A stretch of DNA of 64,000 nt from Zygnema cylindricum. Lineage: Eukaryota; Streptophyta; Zygnematophyceae; Zygnematales; Zygnemataceae. A model generated the notes under the pieces. It saw only the letters and a program-made list of their open reading frames with translations, ran no database searches and was not told the DNA's origin. The translations under genes were made by a program, and so were the position numbers. Shown here one piece after another: positions 18,933-32,874 of this stretch. The stretch covers positions 102,039-166,038 of the forward strand of contig JBBHKE010003069.1 of assembly GCA_037447655.1 (NCBI GenBank), written 5' to 3'. Every line of letters starts with the position of its first letter. Position 1 is the first letter of the stretch.

Positions 18933-20919
18933 ACGTGAGCTTCTTCTGGAACGTAAACACAAATAGGCGTCAAATGATCAAGAATCAATGGACGCAACAA
19001 TTGGGTTGTAGAAACAAATTAGTTTAAAATAACCAACTTTATTTGATTTTTGTTGAGTAGATAGTCATAGGATACCAAAGTTACTAATTAAAGAGCTGAA
19101 TTTATAGATTCGTTAGGTTTAGTTGTCTCAAATTGTATATATTCATATGCCTTGTCAAAAAATCAAGAAAATTAGATCTACATGGGGACTTAACATTTAT
19201 AGATTGAAGAAGAGACTAAATCATCAGGACCTTTTCTTATTGATAAAAAGATCCATGTTAGTTGTGACTCAATCATGTTGTTGTTGTTGAGTGTTTTATG
19301 TGTTTGCCTTAAGTGTTGAGTATTGTTACATTTGTCATATTATTTGTGTTAATATAAATGGGCACTGATGTGCCTCGCATTGTAAGAGGACAAGGTATTA
19401 GTTATTCCTTCTCGATTGCTTATCGCCTATTGTTCTCATTGTTTGGTAGAAATAGATTGGTGTTCCGTGGTCTAGTGACCAAAGAACACATACGCAAGAC
19501 TCAATCTTCTGAAATATACCATTAATGATATATGTTGAGGAGGATCTGTCCAGTCCTTCAGATAATCAACCGCCTTCGCCTCCTTGGACACCATAAGAGT
19601 GTGTCTTAGGAAATCAGATAACCTTTAAACAACAATTCGATAAAGAGGTAGTACATGTTCGACATAAGAGGACATATATAGGGATTCACCCACCACTCTG
19701 TTGTCTCATGTGAAGTTGGGACGTCACTACTTAGGCACTATCGTTTCCCATGGAACTGATCTTTGAAATTATGTTGCTAGTAAAAAGCCTTAAATTTCGT
19801 GTCTTTTTCTTTTGTATCTTTTCATAAACGCCTTGGTAATAGTTGTTATGTGTACTAGATTGATGGATGGTTAGAATGTACCGACAAGTATGTTCATGGG
19901 GCAAAGATCACATTGGTTATCAGTTTTGGATGCATAAGTAAAAAGAGATTATTGCTTGCTTGTCTTGCCTTTTACATTTGTTTTCAGAGACGCATTAAGG
20001 CTAATGGTAGGTTGATTTTTTTTACAATCGTAAGTACGAGGAGCTCGGCTTAAATCCATGAATTTTAGAGACTTTTTCTATAGTGTTAGATATGATATAA
20101 CATCCGTGTTAGATGATCCACATACGGGCAGCCTTATGCATACTCTTGTAACCAACGGTATCACCTTTCAAAGAGGACAGTGCGCCATGTAAGGCGTAAA
20201 CACAAGATCAGGGAAACAAAAGTTTGGGGAACAACGAATTGGGATGGCCAAAGATGTCAAAAAGGCCGTGAGACACAAAAAATAGGGCCTTGAAGAAAAA
20301 ATGAGAAATTCAGACACCACCGAGGAGTTTCAGAAGTAAAAAGAGTCAGATAGAGGGAGCAAGGGAATAACGTTCTTTATAGAATTAGAAATGAACAAAA
20401 AAGGGGAATTCATATTGATGTTTTTTCAATTAGACTCGCAAAAACGCCTAAAACTACTCCACCTAAGACGATGAGCACAATTAATTCTTCTTGACCAATA
20501 ATTATCACTTTACCAATACAACAACAACGTAATATCGTCAACCACGAACACTCAAGTATAAAATAACAACATAACCACATAGAGCTTCCCAAAATGGTTC
20601 TATAAATGATCACAAAGCGACTAAGTTTCATTAGCGACCATATATTGTATTCAACATCCTAATCCTCTAAATAACTGTATGTTACATGTTGGCTCCCTAT
20701 ATTTCTTCCTCGTATTTCGCTAACAAAGCCAATATAAACACATGCATTTTTGAGTTGTCTACCAATAACTGCACGCCCTTTAATACCTAACATAAATAAC
20801 TGGCTTTCAATTAAACTTTCTACACGCTATAACTTGACTCCCTTCTATGTGGGCTACGATAAGTCATTGATATTACGATTCTCAAAAAGAAATTTTACCC
20901 TTGTAAGTTTACTACAATT
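18933..20919. other. AT-rich gene-free sequence
   Basis: No ORF above 75 codons, no recognised motif. A segment around 19270-19700 has the look of an old LTR or leader (TGTTG-rich start, ATATAAATGGGCAC), but no partner was found. Confidence 0.4.
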
Positions 20920-22097
20920 GTTGGTTAAATGTACACCCAATAGGTTTGTGACACTCCAATAATAAATAGTTGTTTGTATTGTATTTGATGTTGTATGACT
21001 ACCATAGCAACAAGAAATGATACTGAAGATATAGCAATCACACAACCAAAATAGGAAGCACTCAACACACCCACTTCAACCTACTACAAATTACACTCAT
21101 GGCAAATCCGCCAAAAAATGCGCTAGAGAAGACGATACTCTGCGTGTTGACAACTCAATTTTTTTTAAGCAAAATGCCTTAATATATGAAAAGATATAGC
21201 CAATAATATAACCTCTAAATTCTTACGAAAGGATTACATAAAAATCATTAAGTCCTAAAATTTATAGAAGTAAATTTTACTTACATATACCAGACCAATG
21301 TGAAAAACGTATAATACGTCACGTTAGTGTACAATTGTACTCTCAAAGTGTTTGACTAGGTATATGATATAAACTAAACTTGACAACAAAATATCGATTG
21401 TTCCGTACAAACGGAGAAACCATATTTTTCTACTAACAACATATTCTATTGCATACTCTGACATATTAATGCATATAAAACAAAATATGTTGGTTAAATG
21501 CACATCCACGACCTTGTGATAATGAAATAACAAATATTTGTTTGTATTATATTCTTTGATATATGACGACAAGAGCAACATGAGCTGCGACTACAAAATT
21601 AGCCATCACACAACCCAAATAGGAAGAACTCAACACACTGACTTTAACCTACTACAAAATTCACACATGGCCAATCCGTCCCAAAATGCACTTACGTAGA
21701 GAATACCTTGTGTACTGACAACTCACAAAAGTTTAAGTAAAACGAATTAATAAATGAAGATATATAGCCTAAAAATTATCCCTTATATTACACATATGTA
21801 TTACTTGAATCCTTACAAAAGGAATACATGAAAGTAATAAAGTCCTAAAATTTATACAAGTAAAGTCTATTAATACCGTCTACTTGACCAACGAGAACAA
21901 TGTACATTACTTCACGTCATTGTACAACCGTACTCTTAAAATACTTGATAAGTATTTGATATAAGCTAAAGTCGCTGACAAAATATCGAGTGTTTTGTAC
22001 AAAGTGAGGAACCATATTTGTCTACTAACAACCAATTCTAATTGTTCACTCATACAGATTACACTCTAACATATTAATGAATATAAAACAACACTTT
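20920..22097. repeat. Two-copy tandem repeat, unit about 570 bp
   Basis: Copy 1 at 20920-21488 and copy 2 from 21489 start with TTGGTTAAATGYACAYCCA and share in order ATCACACAACC, AATAGGAAGMACTCAACACA, TTTACTTGTATAAATTTTAGGACTT on the reverse strand, CAAAATATCGAKTGTT and ACATATTAATGMATATAAAA. The copies are clearly diverged. No conserved ORF. Confidence 0.75.
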
Positions 22098-24782
<2,685 letters not shown>

Positions 24783-24785
<3 letters not shown>

Positions 24786-24941
24786 TTTTGTCACTATCAC
24801 TCGCTCGCTCACACTCTATCTCTCATATCTCCTTCAATCTTAATTCTTTCTCTCCCTCCCTCTCTCTTTATTACACTGTCTTTACGCCTATCTCCAATGC
24901 TCTCTCCTTTTTATTTCTTCCCCTCTTCCTAGAATACCGAA

Positions 24942-24995
<54 letters not shown>

Positions 24996-25205
24996 TATTG
25001 TCATTCTCTTTTTCGCACCCCCTCTCTCTATTTCTCTCTATACTACTCTCTTATTGTCTCTCTCCGCTGACCTTTCTCTCTCTCTCTCTATATATATTTC
25101 TCTTTAGAGAGGCATAGAGAGAGAGAGAGAGAAAGAGAGAGAAATAGAATAGGAAGAGAGAGAGAGAGAGTGAGAGGGAGAGAGAGAGAGGAACAGAGAG
25201 AGAAA
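24783..25205. repeat. CT-rich tract turning into GA-rich tract
   Basis: CT-rich sequence with a second pure block at about 24951-24992, then from about 25108 GA-rich sequence, so the stretch can form a long imperfect hairpin. ORFs here are dipeptide artefacts. Confidence 0.85.
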
Positions 25206-25843
25206 TGTTAACTTGAGTCAGTCGTTTTCAGCGAGCGACCAGAAGGACTCTTGGCGCCACACACGTTTGACTTGATGATAGGCACCATTGACTAGATGAC
25301 GAGATATTACAGAAGCGACAAACTTAAATATTCACGAAGTAGGAAACCATATTTTAGAAAAGGAGGGGAGATTACATTCACATATAGTATGTTATAGAAC
25401 CGATTGTCATTCAACTTGTAGAATCCATTGAGATAGATTGAATACAAATGTGTGTTTAGAACTTGCTAGATGTTTATAAAGCTTATGTTAAAATGCTATT
25501 TCACTACACGTCGTCATATACAAGGACCAGATCGAACAGCAATTTGAGCGCTTACACTCTAATGCACAAATGAACAGTACAAAATTTTATGTGCATAATT
25601 TTTTGCGTTTTTTTTCTCCTCACTTCACTCCTTACTGCAGTCACGGCCGTGTCTCTCACTTTTTCTCACGTTACTGCCATAGCAGTCATGAAATTCGTAA
25701 TCAACCATATACATTTTCTCCTCACTTTTGTCTTTCTTTTTTTCATGCCTTCCCACCTGTAACCAGCATGTTGTCCATTGGCGAATTGCCGTTTTTTCTT
25801 GTGAAAATCAAAATTGTTCAAAGTTGCGGCTGGGATCATCTCC

Positions 25844-26134
25844 TCAACCAACAAAATGTCCGTTATTTTCTCCTCTACAACCAAATTCGCGACAAAGTCT
25901 GCGACCACGACCACCTCTACCTCCTTCTCGCTCCAAACTTTCTTTCCCTCGATCAAAAAAAATTGCACTCACATGTCCCCATCTCCGACAAAAGTAGCAA
26001 TACGTTTGACAATCCGGACATTCACCTGTGTAATGTCCGAATTTTTGACATTCGAAACATGTCACATTAGGATCTGTCTTACCATCAATTTTACCATTAT
26101 TTTGCATTCCTCCTCGCCCCTTCTCTTTTTCCAA
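25844..26134 (-). pseudogene. Retrotransposon gag fragment with two CCHC zinc knuckles
   Basis: Contains CFECQKFGHYTGEC, a perfect C-x2-C-x4-H-x4-C knuckle, followed by CYFCRRWGHVSAIF, a second knuckle whose last Cys is replaced by Phe. A Gly/Arg-rich tail follows. Nucleocapsid knuckles of this type package retroelement RNA. No protease or RT follows on the minus side, so it is a remnant. It sits next to LTR-like sequence at 26380-26700. Confidence 0.75.
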
Positions 26135-26379
26135 TGATTAAGTGCCGCCCTCGCACATAAGTATTCTGACTACCCTCACCATTGTGAGAACCCGACTCCC
26201 CTGAGCCAAATGTAAAAAGAATCACTAAACTTGCTCCCTTGAGGAGTAAGTTATGTCTGGTCAAAAATGACCTTTATCGTTACAAGCTCTCTTAAAGAGA
26301 GGTACCTAAATTTCACTAAGTCATAGTCTGCCTACTCACGGCCACCTACTACTAAACCCTAGTCCAATAGGAACACTAT

Positions 26380-26700
26380 ATAGTACAAGAAGGCACACTG
26401 GCCGATGTACTTATTGTACGGCCATTGTACGACATGGCCTTCGGGGTGACGCCTGTCAAATCAAGAGCCATGGTTTCCCTCCCATCTTCTCCAGTATCGA
26501 ATAATGTGGCGCCATGTGTTATCACGTGACGCTATCTCGAAAGGCCACCAAAAGCCCATTCCGGGTGGCGGCTGCAAAGGACCGTTCTATCAAATATATT
26601 TACACGGTTTGGATTCGCGTCCGTGCATGAATTGTTTCATATAGGCCTCGTCGTCAGTTTGGTGTCAATTAGCCGTTGCGTCAATGTCTATATAATTGTC
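26380..26700 (-). repeat. LTR-like segment, copy 1
   Basis: Matches the segment at 53370-53660 in order and orientation: GTACTTATTGTACGG, TTGTACGACATGGCC, GACGCCTGTC, CACGTGACGCTATCTCGAAAGGCCACCAAA-type sequence and CCCATTCCGGG. Gag remnants lie on the same (left) side in both places. I could not fix exact TG/CA ends. Confidence 0.5.
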
Positions 26701-26721
26701 AAACCTAGCGAGGTAAAGCTG

Positions 26722-26795
26722 CATTGACGACTTAATGGTTAAGGCATCCGGCTAATGAATCCGTAGGTGGTAGGTTCAAATCAAACCTATGACTT
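26722..26795 (+). other. tRNA-like sequence (tRNA pseudogene or SINE head)
   Basis: GACTTAATGGTTAAGGCATC resembles a D-arm and pol III A box, and GTAGGTTCAAATC resembles a T-arm and B box at the right distance. The anticodon stem is mismatched and the acceptor stem does not pair, so it is not a functional tRNA gene. Confidence 0.5.
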
Positions 26796-26879
26796 TATTT
26801 TGGTAAAATGCCCTTTACTTCAATCTGCCACTTTCTAAAGAAGGCGCCAGCCATGGCGTGTCTTTAATCCTCTCTCTTG

Positions 26880-29800
26880 TTGTTCTATGACCAGCGGTAC
26901 AGGTGAAGCTGCAACGTAGTTGTAGAAGTAGACATGATTATAACAGAAGCTTAACAAGAATCCTATCAAATACCAGTTTTACACTCAATACAAAGTTTGA
27001 CCTACAGATCCAAATTATACCAAATTAAGCAAACAACTAGATTCCAAGATCTTCCAGGAGCCTGCAAACAGCCAAGGAGAAGACGGAGTTAGAAGTCTAA
27101 AGTGTGACAGACAAAAGAGTTCCCTCCACAGTGAAAAGGAGGAGTATCTCTTTGAGGCATGCATCGAACATGCAAGGAGGGGAGGTTGTCAAAGTGTCAC
27201 AGAAAATCCAAGCAAGGAAGACGAAAGTGACCAATTCAACTCGCCCACACGACAAAGAGATCAGACCAAATCCGAAGACTGCAGATACAACTACAGCAAC
27301 CAAACCAGAGCAATCGAATCCACACCTAGAGAAGAAAGTGAGGATGTGTTGGATGGGTCTGCTGCAGAGTCAAGCATAATGGCTTACCAGAAAAGGGAGG
27401 CAGAGATCGGAGAACGAGTCACAGTTCAAGAGTTCAGCCGCAGCAACGACACTGCAGAGGGCGACAACTCCAAAAGAGTCGAACGGACAGATATACGAAA
27501 TTTGCAGACAGATGGCAGAAAATCGAAGCGTCAGTCAACACAAAAAGTTTGGCCCGATTCCAAAAATTGCACGGAAAGCGTGGTCACGAATACAAGTGTC
27601 ATTTCAAAATGACAAGCAAGGACGGAGCGGGAGGAAAGAGGCGTGGATGAAAGGAGGGGAGTACTTACCAAGGAGACTTCGTCATCAAGTGACAAAGATC
27701 AAACAGCCCCATGTACCAAAAGGCGAGATCCAGCCGCCTACTTCTTCACCGCCATCGTCACCAGATTCTGAAAAAGAATCTAAGGTCTGTGAATGGAGAA
27801 ACCTGACAAATATAGAGAAACCAAGCAACAAAACCAGATAAGACTGTATAACAGAAAATAGCAAAATGACTCTTAAGGGAAAGCCGGTCATAGACAGTGG
27901 CAAGTCATTTGATTTATTACAAGTCAGAATATGTGAACAAAAAGTCAGAGGTCAAACAGTAAAGCAAGTTGCTAAGCGAGTTTCTAGACAGACATTAAAG
28001 ACAGGTAGACCAGATTCAATAACAGACAGAAAAAGCGTCCAAACTCTCATAAATAGAGGTCAGAGAACTCACCAAGTTGAAAAGACCAAGCAAAGGTACA
28101 TGAGGAGTAGTGATGTCAGAGGTAGTCACTGGGCTACAAGCGGTCATTTGAACTCAGTTAACGTTCACATGGACCAAGGCGGGGAAGACAGGAAAGTCAA
28201 CCTGCAAAATAGAATTCAAAAGGGTCAGATCCATAAGATTCAAGGTAGAGGAAACAAAGAGGAGGCCAAAAAGGGAGAGGAATATAAGGAGAGAAGTCAC
28301 AAAAGTTTAGAGGGAAGAGAGTCAATGCAGAGACTAGAAAAAGAGACATCAGAAATATAGCATCGGGAAACAGGGATCACAATGCGTTCATCAGTGGGAG
28401 TCACATAGGCAGAGGAGAGGACTCACAAAGAGATCGCATGATGAAGGAGATTCCAAGGAGACGCCCGACAAGTCAGCCGCACAATACAACCCCTCAGCTC
28501 ACCATCTCTAGCAAAGGCGCTCGCTTCAACACCAAAGGATGGGAAATCAAAGGACCACGAACTAATGGAGCCAAATCTGCAACAGAGAGAAACAGTGGCT
28601 CAGAAAAGGTACTCTAGCAGAAAAACATTTTGAAAATGTGCATGAAACATTCATGGAGAAAGTGCAAAAGACTGAAATCAAAATTGAGGAACTTTTGAAT
28701 GTTCAGCCAGCTGATGCAACAAAGCTTTCAGCTAAAGATGAGACGATGGAAAAGAACTTACCATGCCTCCAGCCAAGAGGGAAGAAAATCAAGGATTGGC
28801 CGAAGGCCAAGTCCACTCCCAAAGGCGAATTCGAAGGAGTTCCACCTCCAAGAGGAACTCCTACCGCCATGAAGAAGGGAAATTTCTGTAAATTAGAGAG
28901 AGAGAGGGGAATGGTCAGAAACAGAGACCTAGTCACAAAGGAAAGCACAGACCAGACTCTAAAATCAGTGCTTGTCAGTGAGGACCTTACAAAAACTCTC
29001 CAGCTCACAGTGTGAGTAGTAAGCAACCAGAGCAGAACCTAGACACCGAAGGAAGGGGGAAGACCTTACCAAGTGTTGAGAGGGAGTTCAAAGGCAGTGG
29101 GAGCAGACTCCAAGAGAGCACTCACGATTAACTCCAGAGAGCCGGTTAGATTCAAACCTGTCCAAGAACGCAACACATGAGTGAGTATGACAGGAGAAGA
29201 AACCGAAGGTAAAGGCTTGTAAAGTCAAGACATACAAAGATGCATTGTTGACAAGAACTAACAAATTGGGACAAATTGGATGTGAAGGACAGAATTCTTA
29301 CCTCAATATCAGGAAAGCCCTTTCAAAATCATCCATTTCAAGGGACTCCAGATGCGGCCGAAACTGAGAAGGCCACAATAACGAGAGGAGAGCACCTGAA
29401 AACGCCAAGCACAGCGGAAGGCGTGATGGGAAAGAACAAAAGGATTAGTCTTGAAACCTTGAGTTCCCATGTCAAAGTTAGGTCAAATAATGTTAATTTA
29501 AAAACTCAGAATGAACAGCAGACGAGAAAATCTGAAAATAAATATAGTTTAGAGCTAAAAAGGACTCTAAAACATTCAGCCTGTAGACTTCCAAAGCAGT
29601 CAGAAAAATAGCAGGAGGCACAAGGCCACCTAAGGAAATAGTTGCCAGAAAGGAGGACAGGGAGAATTCAGATAAATGTCAGACTGTAAGAGTGAGGAGT
29701 TAAGAAAATCTTACCTCAGAAAATTCAAGGAGGAGGAGCATGAAAGACAGCCGCAGGTCAGAAAATCCCACGCAAAGAGTGCAGCGGAAGCCGTGGCTGG

Positions 29801-29950
29801 GCGAAAGAAAGGATAAACTCCAGGCGCCATAAAAGAAGAATCTAAGCCTTAGTCTTCCACAAGGCTCGCTAATATATGGCAGTCTGAGGAGAGAGGAGGA
29901 TTCGGCAGAAACCCTAGAAGGAGGAAGTTTCAGTCTGGAAAATTTTCTAA
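26880..29950. other. Purine-rich, stop-poor region of unknown nature
   Basis: Three kilobases A/G-rich on the plus strand, with a chain of overlapping plus ORFs (27104-27379, 27346-27612, 27512-27841, 27866-28360, 28638-29015, 29276-29611). They encode Lys/Arg/Glu/Gln/Ser-rich sequence with no family motif, and no single frame spans them. CTTACC (a donor consensus on the minus strand) occurs near 27382, 27665, 28758, 29066, 29298 and 29712. It may be the gag-side or non-coding interior of a retroelement, or introns and exons of an unknown gene; I cannot decide. Confidence 0.35.
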
Positions 29951-29999
29951 GGACTGACTGAACGTCAAGATGAAAGTACTAACAACTTTATATTTTTTT

Positions 30000-30720
30000 T
30001 AAGTACAGGTTGTACCTTGCAGTCGTGCGACAAAGGCGCGGAACAAATTTGGAGTCACAACGTTGGGAATTATCGACAATTCATCGCCACCGCGAACGGA
30101 TTAATCGGACGGACGAAAAATTTGGACATCGTTCGAGCGACAACACAGGGACTTTGCGACGACATGCGCGACAAAAGTATGATGTCAGACGGACATCGAA
30201 ATTGAACGACAAATGAACATCCGAATCGACGGTCGAAACGACGTCTTGATTTCGAGGACTTGGTTCGCACCGAGGATAGGGGACACGTCAGATGGTCCCA
30301 GGTCTTAACCGTTGGCAGCGAAATTGAACGCCAGCGACGCAGAGTTTGACGGCGCCAATCGCGCCCTAATTGGTCCTAATGATTTTACAGGTCATCACCG
30401 GACAACAGGTGGTCCCCACGGGATCATATATCGAATGGAACGAGTACCATTCAAAATTGACGAAGCGACAAATTGTATCGACTTCGTATCGACCCAACTG
30501 TACGGCGGTCAACTGAAATATTCCGCGGGAATATCGAACGAGAAATTTTACGACTATGACGAAATGATATCGAGGACGATTTCGTACCAAATGCATCGCC
30601 GAAACATCGAGTGGGAGTGTTGGTTTTTGGTGCGATCTTTGGCGATATATTTGTACCGGCAACCAGGATATATTTGTACCGGCAGACTTTTACCGATTCA
30701 CATTTCGTGACGTGACGTGA
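30000..30720. repeat. Dispersed repeat related to 61330-61640 (inverted)
   Basis: The minus strand around 30590-30660 contains AACACTCCCACTCGA preceded by CGCACCAAAAACC. The plus strand at 61413-61440 has the same phrase preceded by CGTACTAAAAAC, and both flanks also resemble each other. Ends with CGTGA tandem pentamers at 30707-30730. The opposing ORFs (30312-30710 +, 30451-30915 -) are not convincing genes. Confidence 0.45.
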
Positions 30721-31315
30721 CGTGACGCGACGAATCGAGCTGTACGGAATCTGACGACGATTCCGCCAACCTTTATATCGAGTACAGATTGTGTCAGAAC
30801 TGAGGAGCGGCACATTGTGGTGGAAAACGACAAACGGCAACATATCATTGCACCACTTATTCAGGCATTTCATCACAGGATGACAGATAGAAAGATATAA
30901 AGTGCACCAAGGCACTTAGAACAATTATCTCATGGAAATGGCATGCAGATCACTCTCAGACTCAGAATACTCTCAAGATTCATAGAAGAAGCATTTACTT
31001 TATTAGATCAGAACTCTTTGTACATTCTTTTTAGGATTCATATCATAGACAATAGAAGGAGAATGCAGCTTTATTAAAAGATAGTCCATAGGAACATTTG
31101 TATTCTAATCGGGGCTCACTTCGGCCTACGCCTTGTGGCCCCTTGACTATATCTAAATTTCTCAAGCTGCCTAAACCTGTCCAATCTATTGATTTGTTTC
31201 CATGCATCTCCCATTGCTATCTACCTAGTAGTTCGTACAGGCTAAGTTTCGCTGTGTTTAGATTTCATGTGTTTATAAGTTGGGTGCGCACTGGCTTATA
31301 TGACCCTGTAAAACT
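30721..31315. other. Spacer, possibly LTR-derived
   Basis: Contains AGATATAAAGTGCACCAAGG near 30890 (TATA-like) and long A/T-rich flanks. No supported gene. Confidence 0.3.
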
Positions 31316-31705
31316 AACATTTAGGAAGATACTTGGAAAGTCTATTTAGAAAGATATTCGGGAAGTCTATTTAGGAAGATATTTGGGAAGTCTACTTAGG
31401 AAAAAAATTGGAAAGTCTGTTTAGGAAGATATTCGGAAAGTCTACTTAGGAAAATATTCAGAAATTCTATTCATGAAGATATTAAGGAAGTCTATTTAGG
31501 AAGATATTTGGAAAGTCTGTTTAGGAAGTAGTCGGAAAGATCATTTAGGAAGATATTTGGAAAGTCTATTTAGGAAGATATTTGGAAAGTCTATTTAGGA
31601 AGATATTCGGAAAGTCTATTTAGGACGATATTCGGGAAGTTTTTTTAGGAAGATATTCGGAAAGTCTATTTTGGAAGATATTCGGAAAGTCTACTTAGGA
31701 AGACT
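31316..31705. repeat. Minisatellite, 25-bp unit, about 15 copies
   Basis: Head-to-tail copies of TTTAGGAAGATATTCGGAAA plus GTCTA, with point changes (C/T at one site) and a few length variants. Sharp boundaries at both ends. Confidence 0.93.
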
Positions 31706-32747
31706 TGCAGTATGGGATCCTCATCTAGCATACGTCCAAGATTGGTCAATTGCTATGCAAGATTTTCGAACGTTTAACGGCATCGTTGATAGATTCGTTT
31801 TTCAAAAAAATTGAGTTAAAAAAATTCTTGAAATATAAACCGCCTTTTGTCTTCACTGCCTTTCGCGAAGTGATTCTCCGGTCCTACCCAACATTCATGA
31901 GCGGTGTCATGCATAAAAAATGATATAAAACAAAACCGTAACAGCGTTGCATCAACCGTTAGTGGCTGCGATATCTTTTCACTTTCACAACTTCCTCCTC
32001 TTGCGATCCTTTCGTTGCTTCTCCTCTTCATTCACTTCAAATTGATATTCAAAATGATTACAATTTCCAAATCCTTAAAAGTTGACAAATTTATGTTTCT
32101 GGCTCAGGCGGCTGTAGCGTGGCAAAAGCATGACCGTCCGTCGATTAGGTTCGTCCGTACGGATTCACGTCTACTTTCGTCTGATTTTCTTCCGCCTGTT
32201 GGCACTTTTGGATATTTTTGATATTTCTGTAAACCTGGTGGCCATGCGTAGATAGATGAAACTTATCAAGCGCGGCATCAATTACAGCCATCAGATATGT
32301 AAGCTATATACAAACTTTTGACCATTTTTATATTAAATATTCGTTGAATTGTAATGTGGTCCCATCCACACTAGTAATGAACTCGAGCCAAAAAAAGCAA
32401 AGACGCACCAAACCCGGCGTTTAATTTTGACAAGTGTGGGACATTGAAACGGTTGAACGTTGAAAAACGTTTAAACAATTTTCACACAAATCTATTTACA
32501 CTATTTAACCAGGAGGGGAAGCATATCCACCGGGACCACATCATTTTGACCAACGTAGGAAATAAAAACCCCTCTCCGAACTTAAGTCTACACACAAATA
32601 GCCACGTGGCGAAATCTTACCGTTACATTTTAAAAACTGAAACGTCCCGTCGTCGGGATCCGAAACCGGACTTTGTTGATCCGTGGCCTTAGATTTTTGC
32701 CGTTCGACCCTTTGACTTTTGACCTTTTTGTCTTTATCGCGGCGTTT
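31706..32747. other. Upstream flank of the gene at 32875, no supported gene
   Basis: Opposing ORFs at 31816-32221 and a short one at 32444-32692 have no motifs. The last 250 bp leads to the TATA box below. Confidence 0.4.
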
Positions 32748-32753
32748 TGCGCA

Positions 32754-32761
32754 TATAAATA
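32754..32761 (+). promoter_or_regulatory. TATA box of the gene at 32875
   Basis: TATAAATA, 114 bp upstream of the ATG, in otherwise GC-balanced sequence. Supports the start of the gene model. Confidence 0.55.
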
Positions 32762-32874
32762 TAGCCTTTTTCTCGTCAAATTTTCATTCCTTGTGTATGA
32801 GAGGCTAGAGACTTTGGGGTCTGGGAGAAACTAAAAAAATTGTAATCTTGGGGTTTTTGAGACTAAATTTGAAA

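Noticed and set aside
30312-30915. Opposing ORFs of 132 and 154 aa
   Set aside because: Overlapping antisense frames over repeat sequence; no motif or conserved domain seen.
31316-31705. CRISPR-like array
   Set aside because: Units are contiguous with no unique spacers, and the sequence is eukaryotic; it is a minisatellite.
32848-32874. Earlier start (TTG at 32848) for the gene at 32875
   Set aside because: Not an ATG; the ATG at 32875 gives a normal signal peptide.
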